Source: Echinococcus granulosus (taxonomy: Eukaryota > Platyhelminthes > Cestoda > Cyclophyllidea > Taeniidae). Taken from it: a stretch of DNA of 64,000 nucleotides. The position numbers were made by a program, and so were the translations under genes. Positions 1 to 12,100 of this stretch are shown here, in pieces (position 1 is the stretch's first letter; every line of letters begins with the position of its first letter). The stretch is taken from positions 314,233 through 378,232 of the forward strand of contig NW_020170443.1 of assembly GCF_000524195.1 (NCBI RefSeq), given 5' to 3'. The notes under the pieces were generated by a model. It did not search any database and was not told where the DNA came from. It worked only from the letters and a program-made list of their open reading frames with translations.

Positions 1-2131
1 CCCAGCCGGGTACAAGGAAGCTAACTCAAAGTACAAAAGTTGCGCCTCACCAAAACCGAGGGATAAACCACTATCGTATTACAGTGGGCACCTTACCGCT
101 CTCCGGTTCGCAGGACGTTGAAATCTCAGTCATGAGGTTCGATTCGTACCCCCACCTCCTCTCTGAAAGGAACATTAAAACAGCATAAGTATTACACTAT
201 GCTTTAGTTTAACAGTAATGTAGGGATTTATCGTTTGTTATGGTTTCAAAGCGGAGGTCAAAATTTTCCAATCTGTCACGCTGTTGTCCAAAGCTGATAG
301 TTATTTGCGTAAAAGGTTTGCTAAAACACGTATTGCGGGTTCTTTACCTTCCTGACCTATTTAGCTTTGGAGAGATGCACCTTTCCTGGCCAACACCGTT
401 TGCGAGAGGTTTGCTACATTCCGGCGTCGGTAATACATCTTTGTTTTCTGCAAAGTGAGGAAAGCGTTGAGGGGTCGTAGTTTACTGCACGCCTTCTTAA
501 GTACGAGTTTTCTTGCACTGAAATGTGTTGCTGGGCCTCAAGTCTTTTGCAGTGTCAATAATTTAAAGTAGTAGGCAAGAATATTAAATTTAATAACAGC
601 AGAATAATTTAAGGGCAGTCAACATGGCTTGAATGCTGTGACTAAGAGCGGAACTACAATTTGTACACAGTGAGGCGCCAAAACCTAAGTACATAAATGC
701 ACAGAAAGGCAAATCATTTTATGAAACTATTTGGTTAAACTGCTTTGCTTCGCAAAATACTTGCCAGATTTTTTCCACCACCCTACCTGTTTAAAATAAT
801 TACCTCTGAAACACAAAACGTAGCCTATTTTTAGCATCAGAATAGTTTATGTATGGATTTGATGATTTGTTTCACTGCATGATTAACTGAGCGGGTATTT
901 CATTCTCCTCAGATTTGACTTTCTCTCTGTTTTATGGATTTAAAGCCCCATAAATCCCACCGATGCTAATTTGAACTACGAAATCCCTGTAGCCTTTGCA
1001 ACTTTTTGTTCATTTTGGCGAAGATATCTGTCGGGACTCTGTAGGCAAAATTGTAAGTAAAGCCTGATAATTCGCGAAAAATTCCGAAACTAAAAAGAAA
1101 TATTAGAATGAGTTAGGAGGTCTGACCAGCGACATTTGAAATCAAATGGATTATGGAGGATTCCTCTTCATTTTACCCTTGCATAAATCACGCGTTAAAA
1201 TAGAGTGCTCTTGATAACTAACGCTGCGCCAGGGCGTATGCGGAACCGAATTTGGAAAAGTGAGCATCAGACTCACTGAAGTGTAGCAGAAGAAAGTGCA
1301 AAAACTGATTTTGCAAGGAAGGTATAACTTACTTTTATGCATATGCTCTTAACGCATATCTACCGTTGCATGAAGCTCACATTCTGTGAAATCTTGAAAT
1401 GCCTAAAAAATAAAAGAAAGTGTCATTTGGTTTTTTTAGTAAAAGAGTTTTGAGGCTTCTGCTCCTGATTTCTGCAGACTGTGGTGGTCGACCCGAGACC
1501 CGGTAGACGCTATTAATGAATGCGGATGGGCTGCACTTCTTAGTAGTACAATTAACTAAAGCCATTACTGACACATCTCAAGTATTCGTGAGAGCAAAAA
1601 ATCTTTTGAAGCCAGCGTAAATTACCGGACTGCTAAGGTTAGGAGGTTTAGGATTTTCATGCACACTTTAAGGGAGGTCAACTAGCCCTTCCTGTACGTT
1701 ATGGATGATAAGCGCACATATTTGTATGGAACAGCAAATAGAGCAAGACTACACACATTTCTCCTTCACTTTTTTAGCTAAGAAATCGAATATGAAGACC
1801 AAAACAGCTTAAATGAACATTGTGTGATCACTACACAGTCGATATTCTTTCCTTTTACGAGGGTTTTTCCTTCATTGCGGACGATGGCAAATATACAAAA
1901 CATTCAAGTAACGTTCGCTTAAATATCTGCTTGCTGATTGTGTCCATGCCTGAAACAGTTTTACTGAATTGGAATAATGTTTTTGGCTGTAGTCCGCGTC
2001 CATTGGTCAGGGTGCCATATTGGTCGGGGGAGGGGTGTTGTGTTTGTTTTATAGATGGTCGGTAGGAGGCGAAAGGCGAGGTTGTCTGTGAGTGTTTTTC
2101 CCATATTTCTCTCTTCGCTTCTTCTGTACTA
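1..2131. other. Intergenic, no gene recognised
   Basis: No reading frame here resembles a known family and no convincing exon could be linked to the downstream gene. Short open frames occur on both strands but lack coding character. An upstream exon of the lamin B receptor gene, for example one carrying a Tudor domain, could lie here but I could not identify one. Confidence 0.5.
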
Positions 2132-3959
2132 ATGATCATTGCTTTAAAGCGTTCTCGCAATCCCTATTATACGCGGTCCGCTTCTCGGAGTAGGCCTGGA
2201 CTCAGAAGGAGAACTTTATCAAAGTCACCTGCCAGGAAGTTCGCTTCTGGTGCCTCCGAATCAGGAGCTTCTGTTGTTGAAACAAAGCTACGAACCCGCA
2301 CTTTTAGCCCATCACCGAAAGTTGAGAAAGTACGATATGGGAGTCTGCGTCGGCAAAGTGCGAGGACTCAGTCTTCTGTCATTATAATAGATGAGTAAGT
2401 GTTTATTTGGCCTCTGATATAGGTGGATTCTGTATTGAGATGGGTTAAATTCTCCGTGCAGGATTGATTTATCTTCTCCGCAGCCCGGACAAGCGTCTAG
2501 TAAATTTTGGTGCCTTGCGCATCCCATGACTGATGTTCTGCCGAGGCTCTTTCTCACTATTTTCTCCAGGGGACTAATTGATCTTCTCGCTGCTCTTTTT
2601 ATACCGCTCTTTGTTTACTGGTGCACTTTTCTGGCTGTCTCTCCAACAAGTGAAAAGACTTTTTCACGAGGCTGTTCTCACCACGGTTGTTCTATCGCCT
2701 TTTTCGGAGCTGCACTACCATTGGATTTAGGCTTTATCAACCCATATGTTCTCTTTGGTGTCGCATTTTTTAACAGGATCACCATGCTTCTGAATTGCCT
2801 TGTTCCTATTGGGAGGCCACTTATTGTCATTGCTGGTGGACGTCGATGGCAGCACAAGTGCAATGGTAAGACAATTCTGCATGTTGTACCTTACGACTTT
2901 ATAGGGATTTTGATTGTTGTGCTTTATCTTCTTGCTGTGGCTCTTTACGCTCACAAGGGTGCTGGAGTCGTTAGTATCTCCCAATTAGTTGATTTGCGCA
3001 GTTTTTTGCCGTCAGTACTCCTCGGTGCGTGGACTGATGCTCTCGTTTTTGCGACACATGCTTTTCTGAAATCACGCCACATCCGTGCTTCTACTTCATA
3101 TGGTGGATATTCGGGTGAGTGAATTGTGTGGTGGGGATGTGGAATCGAAGGGTTTCTAGTTTCTTTCTCTTTCATAGGCAACTTCCTTGTGGACTTTTAT
3201 AATGGTCGTGAGATTCGTCCCATACTTTGTGGACTAGATGTCAAAGTTCTCTCTTGCTACGCATCTTTCATCGGGGGCTTCATTCTTCAATTGGCCTTTG
3301 TGATTCATCAGTATCATGAACGTGCGTCCCTCAGTTTCGGTCTCATGACTCTGCTTCTCCTTCACGCCATTGGTATGTTGGACTTCTTTGTCTACGAGCC
3401 CACAGTACTTCGCGCTCATGACGTTGTACACCATGGCTGTGGTCTTCGATGGTTTCAAAGCGCACTCCTTGTCTGGCCTTTTTTACAAAGTCTTGGCGTC
3501 TTATATTTGGCCCACAATTACTGCATGGTATATCCCTCCTGGGATTCTTTGCCGTACTATGGTCTTCCAGCTTTTGGTGCGTTTCTTTTCGTTGTTGGCC
3601 TCTACATTCGTCGACGGGCCACCAACCAGAAGTTCCTCCTCAGCTACAATCCGCAGCGTCACTCATTTGAGGCTGCGAGCGTTTTGAACTCTAGCGGGAG
3701 TCGAAGCATTGTGGCAGTTGGTTGGTGGGCCTGTGTTCGTCATCCTGACTACCTAGGAGAAGTTATTTCGTCCCTCGGTTTGGCCGTGACTGCCGGAGTT
3801 GGTAGCATCGCTCCGTGGATTGCGCTAGCGTGCGTGTTTTTTGATGTTCTGTTGCGCATTCGCTGGGACGAGGGCGTGGGCTTGAAGATGTATGATAAGA
3901 CTATGTGGGAGAAGTATGCCTCAGCGGTCCCCTATTGCCTTATACCGCGGCTTTACTAG
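2132..3959 (+). CDS. LBR: Lamin B receptor / delta14-sterol reductase-like protein
   Basis: Three exons, 2132-2394, 2462-3114 and 3178-3959, join in phase through GT/AG sites to give 565 residues. The N-terminal exon is rich in Arg-Ser (residues about 5-80), like the RS region that binds chromatin in vertebrate LBR. The rest is a multi-pass membrane domain of the ERG24/LBR sterol reductase family. It ends with GWWACVRHPDYLGE and an EKYASAVPYCLIPRLY tail, the family's C-terminal hallmark. LBR acts in the inner nuclear membrane, tethering lamina and heterochromatin; related enzymes reduce the C14-15 double bond of sterols. The first family signature reads GNFLVDFYNGREIRP, where most members have a conserved ELNPR, and the second has Asp for the usual Asn in HPNY. 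Catalysis may therefore be lost. No Tudor domain was found, so the true start may be upstream. Confidence 0.85.
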
Positions 3960-6014
3960 TTTTATCTGCGCCCAAATGCAGTTTAACTCACATCATTTTA
4001 TTGTAGACTAATTTACATTTATTGCGAACTCCCTTCTTAATGGATTTGCTTCTAGGTGTTTTTATGTACAATTTTTATCCGTACACTTGCATATATGTAT
4101 GTATTTGTGCAAAGGTTTCTCCGATGCCTAACTAATAGCTTTGTATATTTGTACTTTATAGTGTGCCGGTTTGTGTTATCTAAAATGAATAAATTTGCTG
4201 TTGGTCCTCTCCCTTGTGTGGGGGATCTGTGGCACTAAAACAGTAAAACTCTGGTTTGAGTTTCATACATTCCTGAGTGACAGTAGATACCCTTGGTTTT
4301 GGCTCCGATTAGCCCTGTTTCGGTAGCGGGAATGTGCGGTTGATTAGTGCATATGATCGGTGTGATCGTAAAATGATGGGTTGGGAGGATACCCGTATGG
4401 ACGTTCTCAATTACCGATGTCGTAGACCTTTGTGCTTTCTGAGCAGGGGCTTCGTTTGTGTCCGGTCCTCGTGGCAGTTTTTATCCGCTGAGACTGCTCC
4501 AACCTCGAAGGTACGCGGATTGGAACATTCATCGGCGGTAATTTCCGTGTACGGTTGGGCAATTTCCATTATTAAATAGCTTTTTCAGAACTTTTAGAAA
4601 CCACAGACTCGTTTTTAATGAGCTGGATGATGGGGTTGGACCACTTCTCTGATATGTGGGTATAAAGTGAAAGAGAGCCTTGAGTTTTACCACTGCTGGG
4701 ATTATAGTGATTGCTAGACATTGTCGAAAAGCAGTTTTGGATGAAGTCGAGCAATGACAGGAGGGTGACGTTTGCCAACCACTATTCGAGTAAACTGTTA
4801 CCCGTTCTAAAGTTTCACAGGAACCAGTCTCGGCGAATCGTTGAGAATAACGGTCCTGTTGTCACTTCTTTGGGTCGCTTGCATTGCCCGATCTCGATTA
4901 TTCTGTCCAGTAGACTTGTCTCTTGAATCTCGTTCTATATGATATTCCTCCGGCATTTCTTGACCTGTTCTTGGTTTTATTACGTAGACTTGTCACCACT
5001 TTTCTGATGTACTGAAAAGTCTAAAATCCCTGCATCGCAGCCCTCACCTTACCTCGTACCCCCTGGCAGGGAGAGTGGTGCTGTTCCAACTGCGGGCAGG
5101 AAATGGATTTGGGGACCTTCTACCATCCACTCCTTTGGAAATTACGTGGATGGTGTCTACCTATCTCTCATCTTGTCCTTCACCACTTACATCGGAATCA
5201 TGCATTTGTGAACACCTGTGACTGCGGGTAGGTGACCTCACCGGCGTGGGATACGCGCGTGCCATGTGATCACGGGAAGGGGAAGAGGGCGCTTGCTGCG
5301 TTCGCGTGTCATCTATGGACAAGATGGAAAGCGTGCGGCCAGGGGTGCGGTCATGAGGCAGACGAACGCATACTTTTAGGAATTTAGCCACGCAATACGT
5401 GGACAAGCAAAGGCACCGGAGGTCCAGGTGAGATAGACCGTGTTGAGGCGCGCCTTGATGCGTCTAGTGGCTTCTGCCTTCAACCCCCTCCTACCGTGAT
5501 TGGATTAAAATCAGGCTACTACGGTTGTAGGAAAATTTAGACTTTTCCAGGCATAAATTCAACCAGTAATGGAGTAACAATTTCTGCCTGACTTATTTAA
5601 ACGCACGCTCCAGTAATTTCTGGGTTGCTTGCTATAATATTATCAGCAAGTATGAAATTGTACAAAGAAAATGTCACCTGCTGATTTCACAGACGGGTAC
5701 TTCGCCAATCGATTTTGAAATACAGCTTTTAACTCATCAAAAAGGTCGCGTCACTTAGGGGGGAGGGGAGGGGGCTCGAGTGACCCAATAACTGACACAT
5801 CCACCAATGCGAAGATTGTTTGTGGTTAACGGTGAGTGCAGGAGCGAACATAAGATTCCCATCTGCCATCTGACGGATCCGACCGGAGAATTGACGTCTG
5901 ATTAGGAATTGTGAAAATGATTGGTCTACTGAGTGGTTGGAAGATAAGACGCCAAGGTTACCAATTCCATATGGCTCCGTCAGACTCTTGGCTATGTAAT
6001 GCGCCAGTTGTTTG
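3960..6014. other. 3' UTR and intergenic DNA
   Basis: Downstream of the LBR-like stop there is a T-rich probable 3' UTR, then sequence without a recognisable gene. At 5757-5773 the + strand has three G runs of 4-6 separated by single A's. Open frames near 5729-6139 on the minus strand run into the repeat copy that follows. Confidence 0.45.
4188..4193 (+). terminator. Poly(A) signal AATAAA of the LBR-like gene
   Basis: A canonical AATAAA lies about 230 bases after the stop codon at 3957-3959, in a T-rich 3' UTR-like stretch. Confidence 0.5.
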
Positions 6015-7060
6015 ACTCTCGGGTGGGCTGGCGTCTGCGCCATGGCAGTGGTCCCAACCCCTTCTGTGTGTTGAATATAGACATTCAGTCCGAGTTTTGT
6101 GTCTCCAATCGCGTTCAGAGAAGCGTTGGAGCGCCACATTGGTGGCAGCGGAAAGTGAATCCGATTCTACGGGACACCTGTCCTGACTTCTTCTGCTGTC
6201 TGACATGCCTTATCGAGGTGGAAGAAGTGCATATTGCCGCCGATGGGAAAATCGGTGACGTCCCCAAACAGATGAGCTGAAATTTGACGTCCACCTTCGG
6301 CATCCACCCTAATCCCGTGAGTAGAGAGAAAGTCATTAACAACGGGTACGAAAGTAGCCGTGAACCACCTGGAAAAGTTTCGTTGCACAGTTGCCTGCTG
6401 GACCTCTATGAGGATATCGACAATGTGAACTCGAAATACCCACCTCCTCCACTTCTCTGCTGTCAGGATAGAACTTGGGCAGATACGACTGGGCAGCTTG
6501 AAGGTGGGAACAAAGTGGCAAGAAGGAACAGAGGTGAAACCCTTCTTCCACAAAACTGGGCTGAATCTTGTCCTCCATTACCCAAATCTACTTCAAGGTC
6601 GGTTTTTCTGCTTCTAGCTATGGACACGCGTGATGGCCAGCACAATTCGCCGTCCCCGAGTCCAGTTCCCGTGCAGGACAAAACTGCAGATCCACTTGAA
6701 TTGCAAGGAGAAACCATTGACGTTGCGGTCAGGCATCCCCTTAGTTGCGTAGCAATTCATTGACTGGCAGGCATGGAGGGTGGATGTTTTCCCCACAACA
6801 CCGATCGAGTTGTGATGGCTGCCACGGGAGGTTGACCATGGGGAGCGCCGAGGCCGACGCTCAAAAGGTGGTTGTTTGTTTAAATTTTGGGTATGTCAAA
6901 GGGCTGCCTTGCGCTGTGACCTTTGTACCTTCGCCGGGTGGGTTGGCCTTCGGACCCTGCCATTAGCCTCAAGCCCGCCTGTGTGTTGAATACGCATATT
7001 CTACCCGATCATCTTTCATATTCAGGGAGGTCTCGGAGAGCCACAAATCTCTCTTTGTTG
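6015..7060 (+). repeat. Dispersed repeat, copy A (full length)
   Basis: This copy has a module of about 110-130 bases starting GGGTGGGCTGGCGTCTG at about 6020, a core of about 0.8 kb, and a second direct copy of the module near 6935-7050. Shared core landmarks include GCGGAAAGTGAATCCGATT, a GGGAAAATCGGTGACG-like segment, CACCTGGAAAAGTTTCGTT and CGTGATGGCCAGCAC. Related copies lie at about 46655, 55705, 57755, 61365 and 62280. No reverse transcriptase or transposase is visible, so the element looks non-autonomous. Boundaries are approximate. Confidence 0.75.
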
Positions 7061-9104
7061 CAGTGTTAACGCCTTCCATAGCATCTGCGACCCAAATTAC
7101 GCAATAGAGGAGCTTGCGCCAATTTGTCAGGTAAGTGGGTAATGTCGAGGGAATCGAAGTTGTGTTGACACTGATAATTTATCGCTTACAATCAACGGAA
7201 CCCACTTCAGTAGATAAAAACTTGTGAAGATAAATTTGGCTATAAAAAATCTGCCACTGACGCACGGCTGAGGTTCAGGAGAGCTATCACCACTATTGTA
7301 CCTGATAAAATGTGGATTCGAGGGGCGGTGCTGCCGATCACTAGTGGGTTTTGGCATTGACTGCTTTTGTGTGTGACATCTGCAGCTACTAGAGTAGTTT
7401 GCCCTAATAAAATATGGTATAATTGCATCATACGCTGAATATTTTGAGCAGAGGTCGCATCTATCCTCCTCAAAATCGTGTGAGAGATTCTAAAGTTAAA
7501 AGTCATCTCCGAGGGGAAGACAGAAGACGAGCATGTCGGGTGTGAAATCATTTGTAACTAATTCCCCGAAATGCATGATCTCAATCTTCTTTTATCCATG
7601 CGAGGAAGATGGGTACGTCGGCAAACGCTCCAAAGCTACCTCTTGACACTTGGACGATTACAATGCAGTGAAGTCCCTCATGATCCTTCACTGCAAAGGA
7701 ATAGATTGAACTACTTGTAGTGAAAAAGTTGATGTTTACAGTCTCCTGGAGCCGTCAGGAGTATTCTCGATATTCACGAGAAATATGATCACTTGATTAT
7801 CTATTACACCGAGAGGAATTCCTGAATCCGTAACAAGCCAAAGTGTAGTGAAAACATTTTTACAAACGCATAGGAAGGTAGAGGCATGGCTTGAAATCAA
7901 TGCTGCGAGAGGATTATACAATCTGCCTAGGCGTAATTATAACAATTATTTTGTTTTAATGTTTCTTTCAGAGGGGATGTGGACATACAAATCGAACTTC
8001 GTGAGTGTGGAGGCAGCGTTCTGCGACCTGAAGAAGGGCTCAGTGGACACACTTTTCTGAACTTGTATTCGCTCTCCCCATTCACTTCATCCAATAATCA
8101 AGAAAAAACCGAATAATCCTAGGAGTTCCAAGAGTAATAGGGCAAGGAATGGGGAGATCTACAGACCTTGTCTTGCAGAGTAACCAGCAATAGTTTGAAT
8201 GGCAAAAATCAAAACTGTTCACAACTAAAAATAAAAAATAGTGACCAATTGCAGCAGTGAGGACAGAATGAGTTTTAGGAAAACTCTTATGCGATTTTAC
8301 AGAAATGTAAGCAAATCTATGCATTTTTTTAGACTTTTCAGACCATATTAATCAAAACTGACTTGGGCTCGATCAAAGAAATTGTTCTGTATCCAAATGT
8401 CAGCGTGGAGAAGGATAATGAATATCTCAATAGCGTTGCAACCATGTGCCGTAATTCTTTTTGCAAAACAAAAATAATTAAGCTCACACTAGACATTTTA
8501 TTTAATATTTTAAATTACAACTAATTTTTCGTTCTTTTTAAATACCCATACATTTGTTTAGATTGGTCAAATCAACCCATAAGCGATATCTGCGGATTTA
8601 CGAACACCTTTTAACAGTTCTTCAGTACATCGCGCCCTTTCCTCGCTCTGTCGGTATTCCTGCCTAGGATCTGTTCGCATATTCATAAGGTGAGCTGTCG
8701 TTTGGAGTCATCGGTTCATTATTTGTTATTGTACAATTTGTGTTAGGCCTTGTATTTGTCCTCAAGTGGGGATTTTGCTTTAACTTCTGTGCAATTAATG
8801 CGTTATGAGTTGTTCTTGTTCTTCTGAGATATTTTTTTTTCGTTTAATGGCTTTGGCTATCGGATTCTCTCCTTAAGTTAATTTCAATCTATTTTAACTC
8901 TAAAATTGTTAGTTTCATGCATTCACTACTCGCAGTTTTTCCATTCTAGAACTTTTATCCGCTTTAAAAACATTCGCGCATTACAACAATGGCAACTCTG
9001 CATCAGTCAAATTGCCTTCAGCAGGAGCCATGTGCTTAAGCGGTGTCCACAACAACCAGCTCCGAGTTCAGTTTTTCGTAGCATACACTGCTGTCTGGAG
9101 GTAG
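7061..9104. other. Intergenic and probable 5' region of the nuclear receptor
   Basis: No gene recognised. The stretch is AT-rich near 8200-8900 and probably holds the promoter and 5' UTR of the receptor that starts at 9105. A pyrimidine tract with CAG near 7970 is followed by about 47 open codons, but no partner exons were found. Confidence 0.4.
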
Positions 9105-12100
9105 ATGGCACAAACACCTGCAGCCACAGCCTCGTCCTCCCCGCGCCAAAATTCCAGCCTTTCTCAATTCCCTCCAACTTCTCTCGATGCGAGTACTTTT
9201 GGCGGTCTCAGCGCCCATTGGGCTTCCGGGGGTATGGGTGTGGACGAGACTGACTCCTCCTCCACCTCCACCCTTCATCCTACCTACGCCCTCCTCAGTG
9301 CTCCCGCCACTATTCCTAACCAGAGCCCGCAATTCTTTCCCAAACTGGCCGACCATCAACTGGCTACCTCCACGCCCGCTAACGGCAATAATTATTTTAC
9401 TGCCATGGACGTCGGAGGCGAATACTACTCACCACAGCCACCGTCATCGTCCACAGCCTTCAACCAGTTGCCTCCTCAAACAGAACAGAGCAGACAGTTG
9501 ACTGATCTCGATAGCGCCAATAAGGGATCTTCCCGCTCTACTGGGGGTGTCAGTTTGCCCGGCTTCACTAGTCCTGAGTCGGCCTTCTATCAATATCAGA
9601 ATCGTATGGAGGGACAGCTATGTCAAATATGCGGTGAACTTGCTGCTGGCTTTCATCACGGTGCCTATGTCTGCGAGGCCTGCAAGGTTAGTGCTAAAAT
9701 TAAATCGTCTTTAAGGTATATATTTAGGTATCATCTAGTGTTTTTCTTGTCTTCTCTAACTGCAATTATTGGCGCCTCCTATGTGAATTGTGTATAGTTT
9801 ATTGACGGTTCTCAAAATGCAATCTTAGAGCACTCAGTAGATGACCTTTTCCTTTGCAGCTTGATTTGTGGGTTTTTTTAAGCGATGCCATTGCTTCTTA
9901 ATTAAAGGGTATTTTTTTCTCAGTCAAAGAAATATCGGACTGCTTTTTTCTTCTGGCTACGAGGCTTTTTCTAATCTCCCGTCCTTTTTAATCCTAAAGT
10001 GGATTTTTATATTGGGCACTTTCGATAAGAACAGTGGCCTCTGTCCTACTACATGCAAAAATATCCTGAGTTTAAGTGCATTTCTCGGAATCTACCCATT
10101 AGACCTAGCATTTTAAGTGATAATTATATTTCCTCCTAAGTTTACCCTCCTTCGTGTGCGTCAAACTGGTAGACTTTCTTGATCATCGACAAGGTCTAGG
10201 GTTCATGCCTTTCGGACACTTTTCTCGATTTCTGTTGGTTCTACGGGTAGCCTGAGACGAGGAGGAAAGGATGATTTTGTGTAGTTCCTTGAGGCCAATT
10301 TCAGTTGCAAGTGGTGGAAATTTCGGCCCGCCCAACTACTGTTTGGCTGCCACGTCGATTAGTCATCTCTGCCTATGTCGACTGTTCTTGGGTTGTTGTT
10401 TTTTTTTCATCCCAACATCCCCATTTTCCACTTCCCTCCTTTGCCTTCTTCCTTCTCCACGCATCCCTTCCGCCCTCTGCTTCAGCGGTCCCGCCAGGTC
10501 TTCCAAACATTCTTGTGTTCTGTGTGTTCATCATTGGAAGTTGTCTATTCTTATGTTTATTTGGTATTTACGTATTTCTGCATCCTAAATTACATCTATT
10601 TGGTTTGAAGAATCTTACTTCGAACTACTTTGACGAGTGAGTCCACGCTCAGTATGTGTCAAGGTTCAAGTGTATTCAATCACGTTTGCCTTAACCACCG
10701 GAAATGACCTAATCAAAGTGCTTTGTATTTCGGTTAACTTTGATGGAGATTTATAAATGCGAAGTAGAAGAGGAGTATGAGGGAACAAGTTTTTTTTTCT
10801 GTAAAGTGGCAGTACAATCACAGACATTAGATGTGAAAATGCTTCCCCTCGCCTCGTCTACACGGCTTTTGACGTGTTCTAGCTATGAGACACAACACTA
10901 ACAGACGGGCATTTGTCGTGTCTGACCGGTCAGACAAATGACCTCATTGATTGCCGAGGGGAAGTAAAGATACGGTTCCTCTTCCTCTCCCTTCCCCAAG
11001 TCCACCACCACCGGCTGTCACGCTGCCAAAAAGCGTCTAGACAGACGTCTGGACCTCGTATTCAGTGTTTATTTGTATGCTTGTGTATGTTTATCCATGA
11101 CCACCACATCCCAGTCTACGCCCCAGTCTTCAACTCCTCTCTCTCTCTCTCTCAATGTTGGAGTTTAAGCTAAACACATGAAAAGCCGTTTATTCAACTT
11201 GTTCCCATCACAATTCGTTTGTATGAACTGGTAAACACAGGCCGATCATCATGTACTCGATTACTTTTAATGAAGTTTAAAATCATCTACTGAGAGAATG
11301 CCAAAAATTTGCTGGCGAATGTATGTAAATTTGGCATTTTATATTATTGGCTAACATAGTTCTCGAAGGAATAAGTATCATGTCATTACGTGGTGATATT
11401 AAATGCCAAATGACTTCACTCCATGGATGGCACATAACGTGTGTCACTGTTTGCCGTCACGTGGAGATTTATCGGAATTACAACAGAGCAACTGGTTTCT
11501 CAGTAAGTCAAGACTTGAAATAGTTTGGGAAGTGATGCTTCACACCAATCCGCTCCACATCACTACTACTGCAGACAGTGATTCCGCTAAAATCTGGCGG
11601 ATGCCCGGTACCACTAGCAACAGCACATCGCTTTGCTGTGTATCCTAGCGCCACGTTTGCATTCGCTATTGAATTAGTGAGGAGTGGGGTCAAGGCATCG
11701 CGTGAGTGCTTAGTCGCTGCCAACTCACCTCTAATATTGCCAATTAGTTGATTTATGTGTTTACGTGCTATGGGTGGTGCATTTCTAAGGCTTATCACCC
11801 CACCCCACCCCACCCCCTTTAAACCTGCCTTGTAGAAGTTCTTCATGCGTCACTCGCTTGCCAATGGACGGTCTACGACCACTTGTCCCTCGGGTGGCAA
11901 TTGTGTCATCGCCAAGAGCAGTCGTGGACGGTGTCAACAATGTCGCTACAAAAAGTGCCTCGAGGTCGGCATGAGTCTTAAAGGTGAGTCCCATCTCCCC
12001 TCCTCAATGGTCATGTAGTGGTTTCAGCACTAGTCTGCCGCTAGTTTTGAACCATCGGCAAGTGAGCATTTATGACTCCGACGTCATCGCCCATGGGCAT

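Larger units (their letters stand above)
9621..11983 (+). other. DBD1, split by one intron
   Basis: The first finger (Cys spacing 2-13-2) ends exon 1 with CEACK at 9686. The second finger (spacing 5-9-2) starts exon 2 at 11836 with KFFMRHS. The exon ends in phase 1 after GMSLK at 11983. Linker and recognition helix are intact. Confidence 0.9.

Noticed and set aside
130..165. tRNA-like B box (GGTTCGATTC) near the window start
   Set aside because: The flanking bases do not form a T stem and no A box or acceptor stem is found at the right distance, so neither a tRNA nor a tRNA-derived SINE is supported.
1855..2160. Open frame of 101 codons on the minus strand
   Set aside because: It overlaps the start of the LBR-like gene and another open frame on the + strand, with no family resemblance or splice context.
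6284..6763. 159-codon open frame within repeat copy A, considered as a transposon protein
   Set aside because: The frame is not kept in copies B, C or D, and no transposase, integrase or reverse transcriptase motif is visible.
7970..8110. Acceptor-like site followed by about 47 open codons
   Set aside because: No partner exon was found and the text matches no family. The length is within chance expectation.
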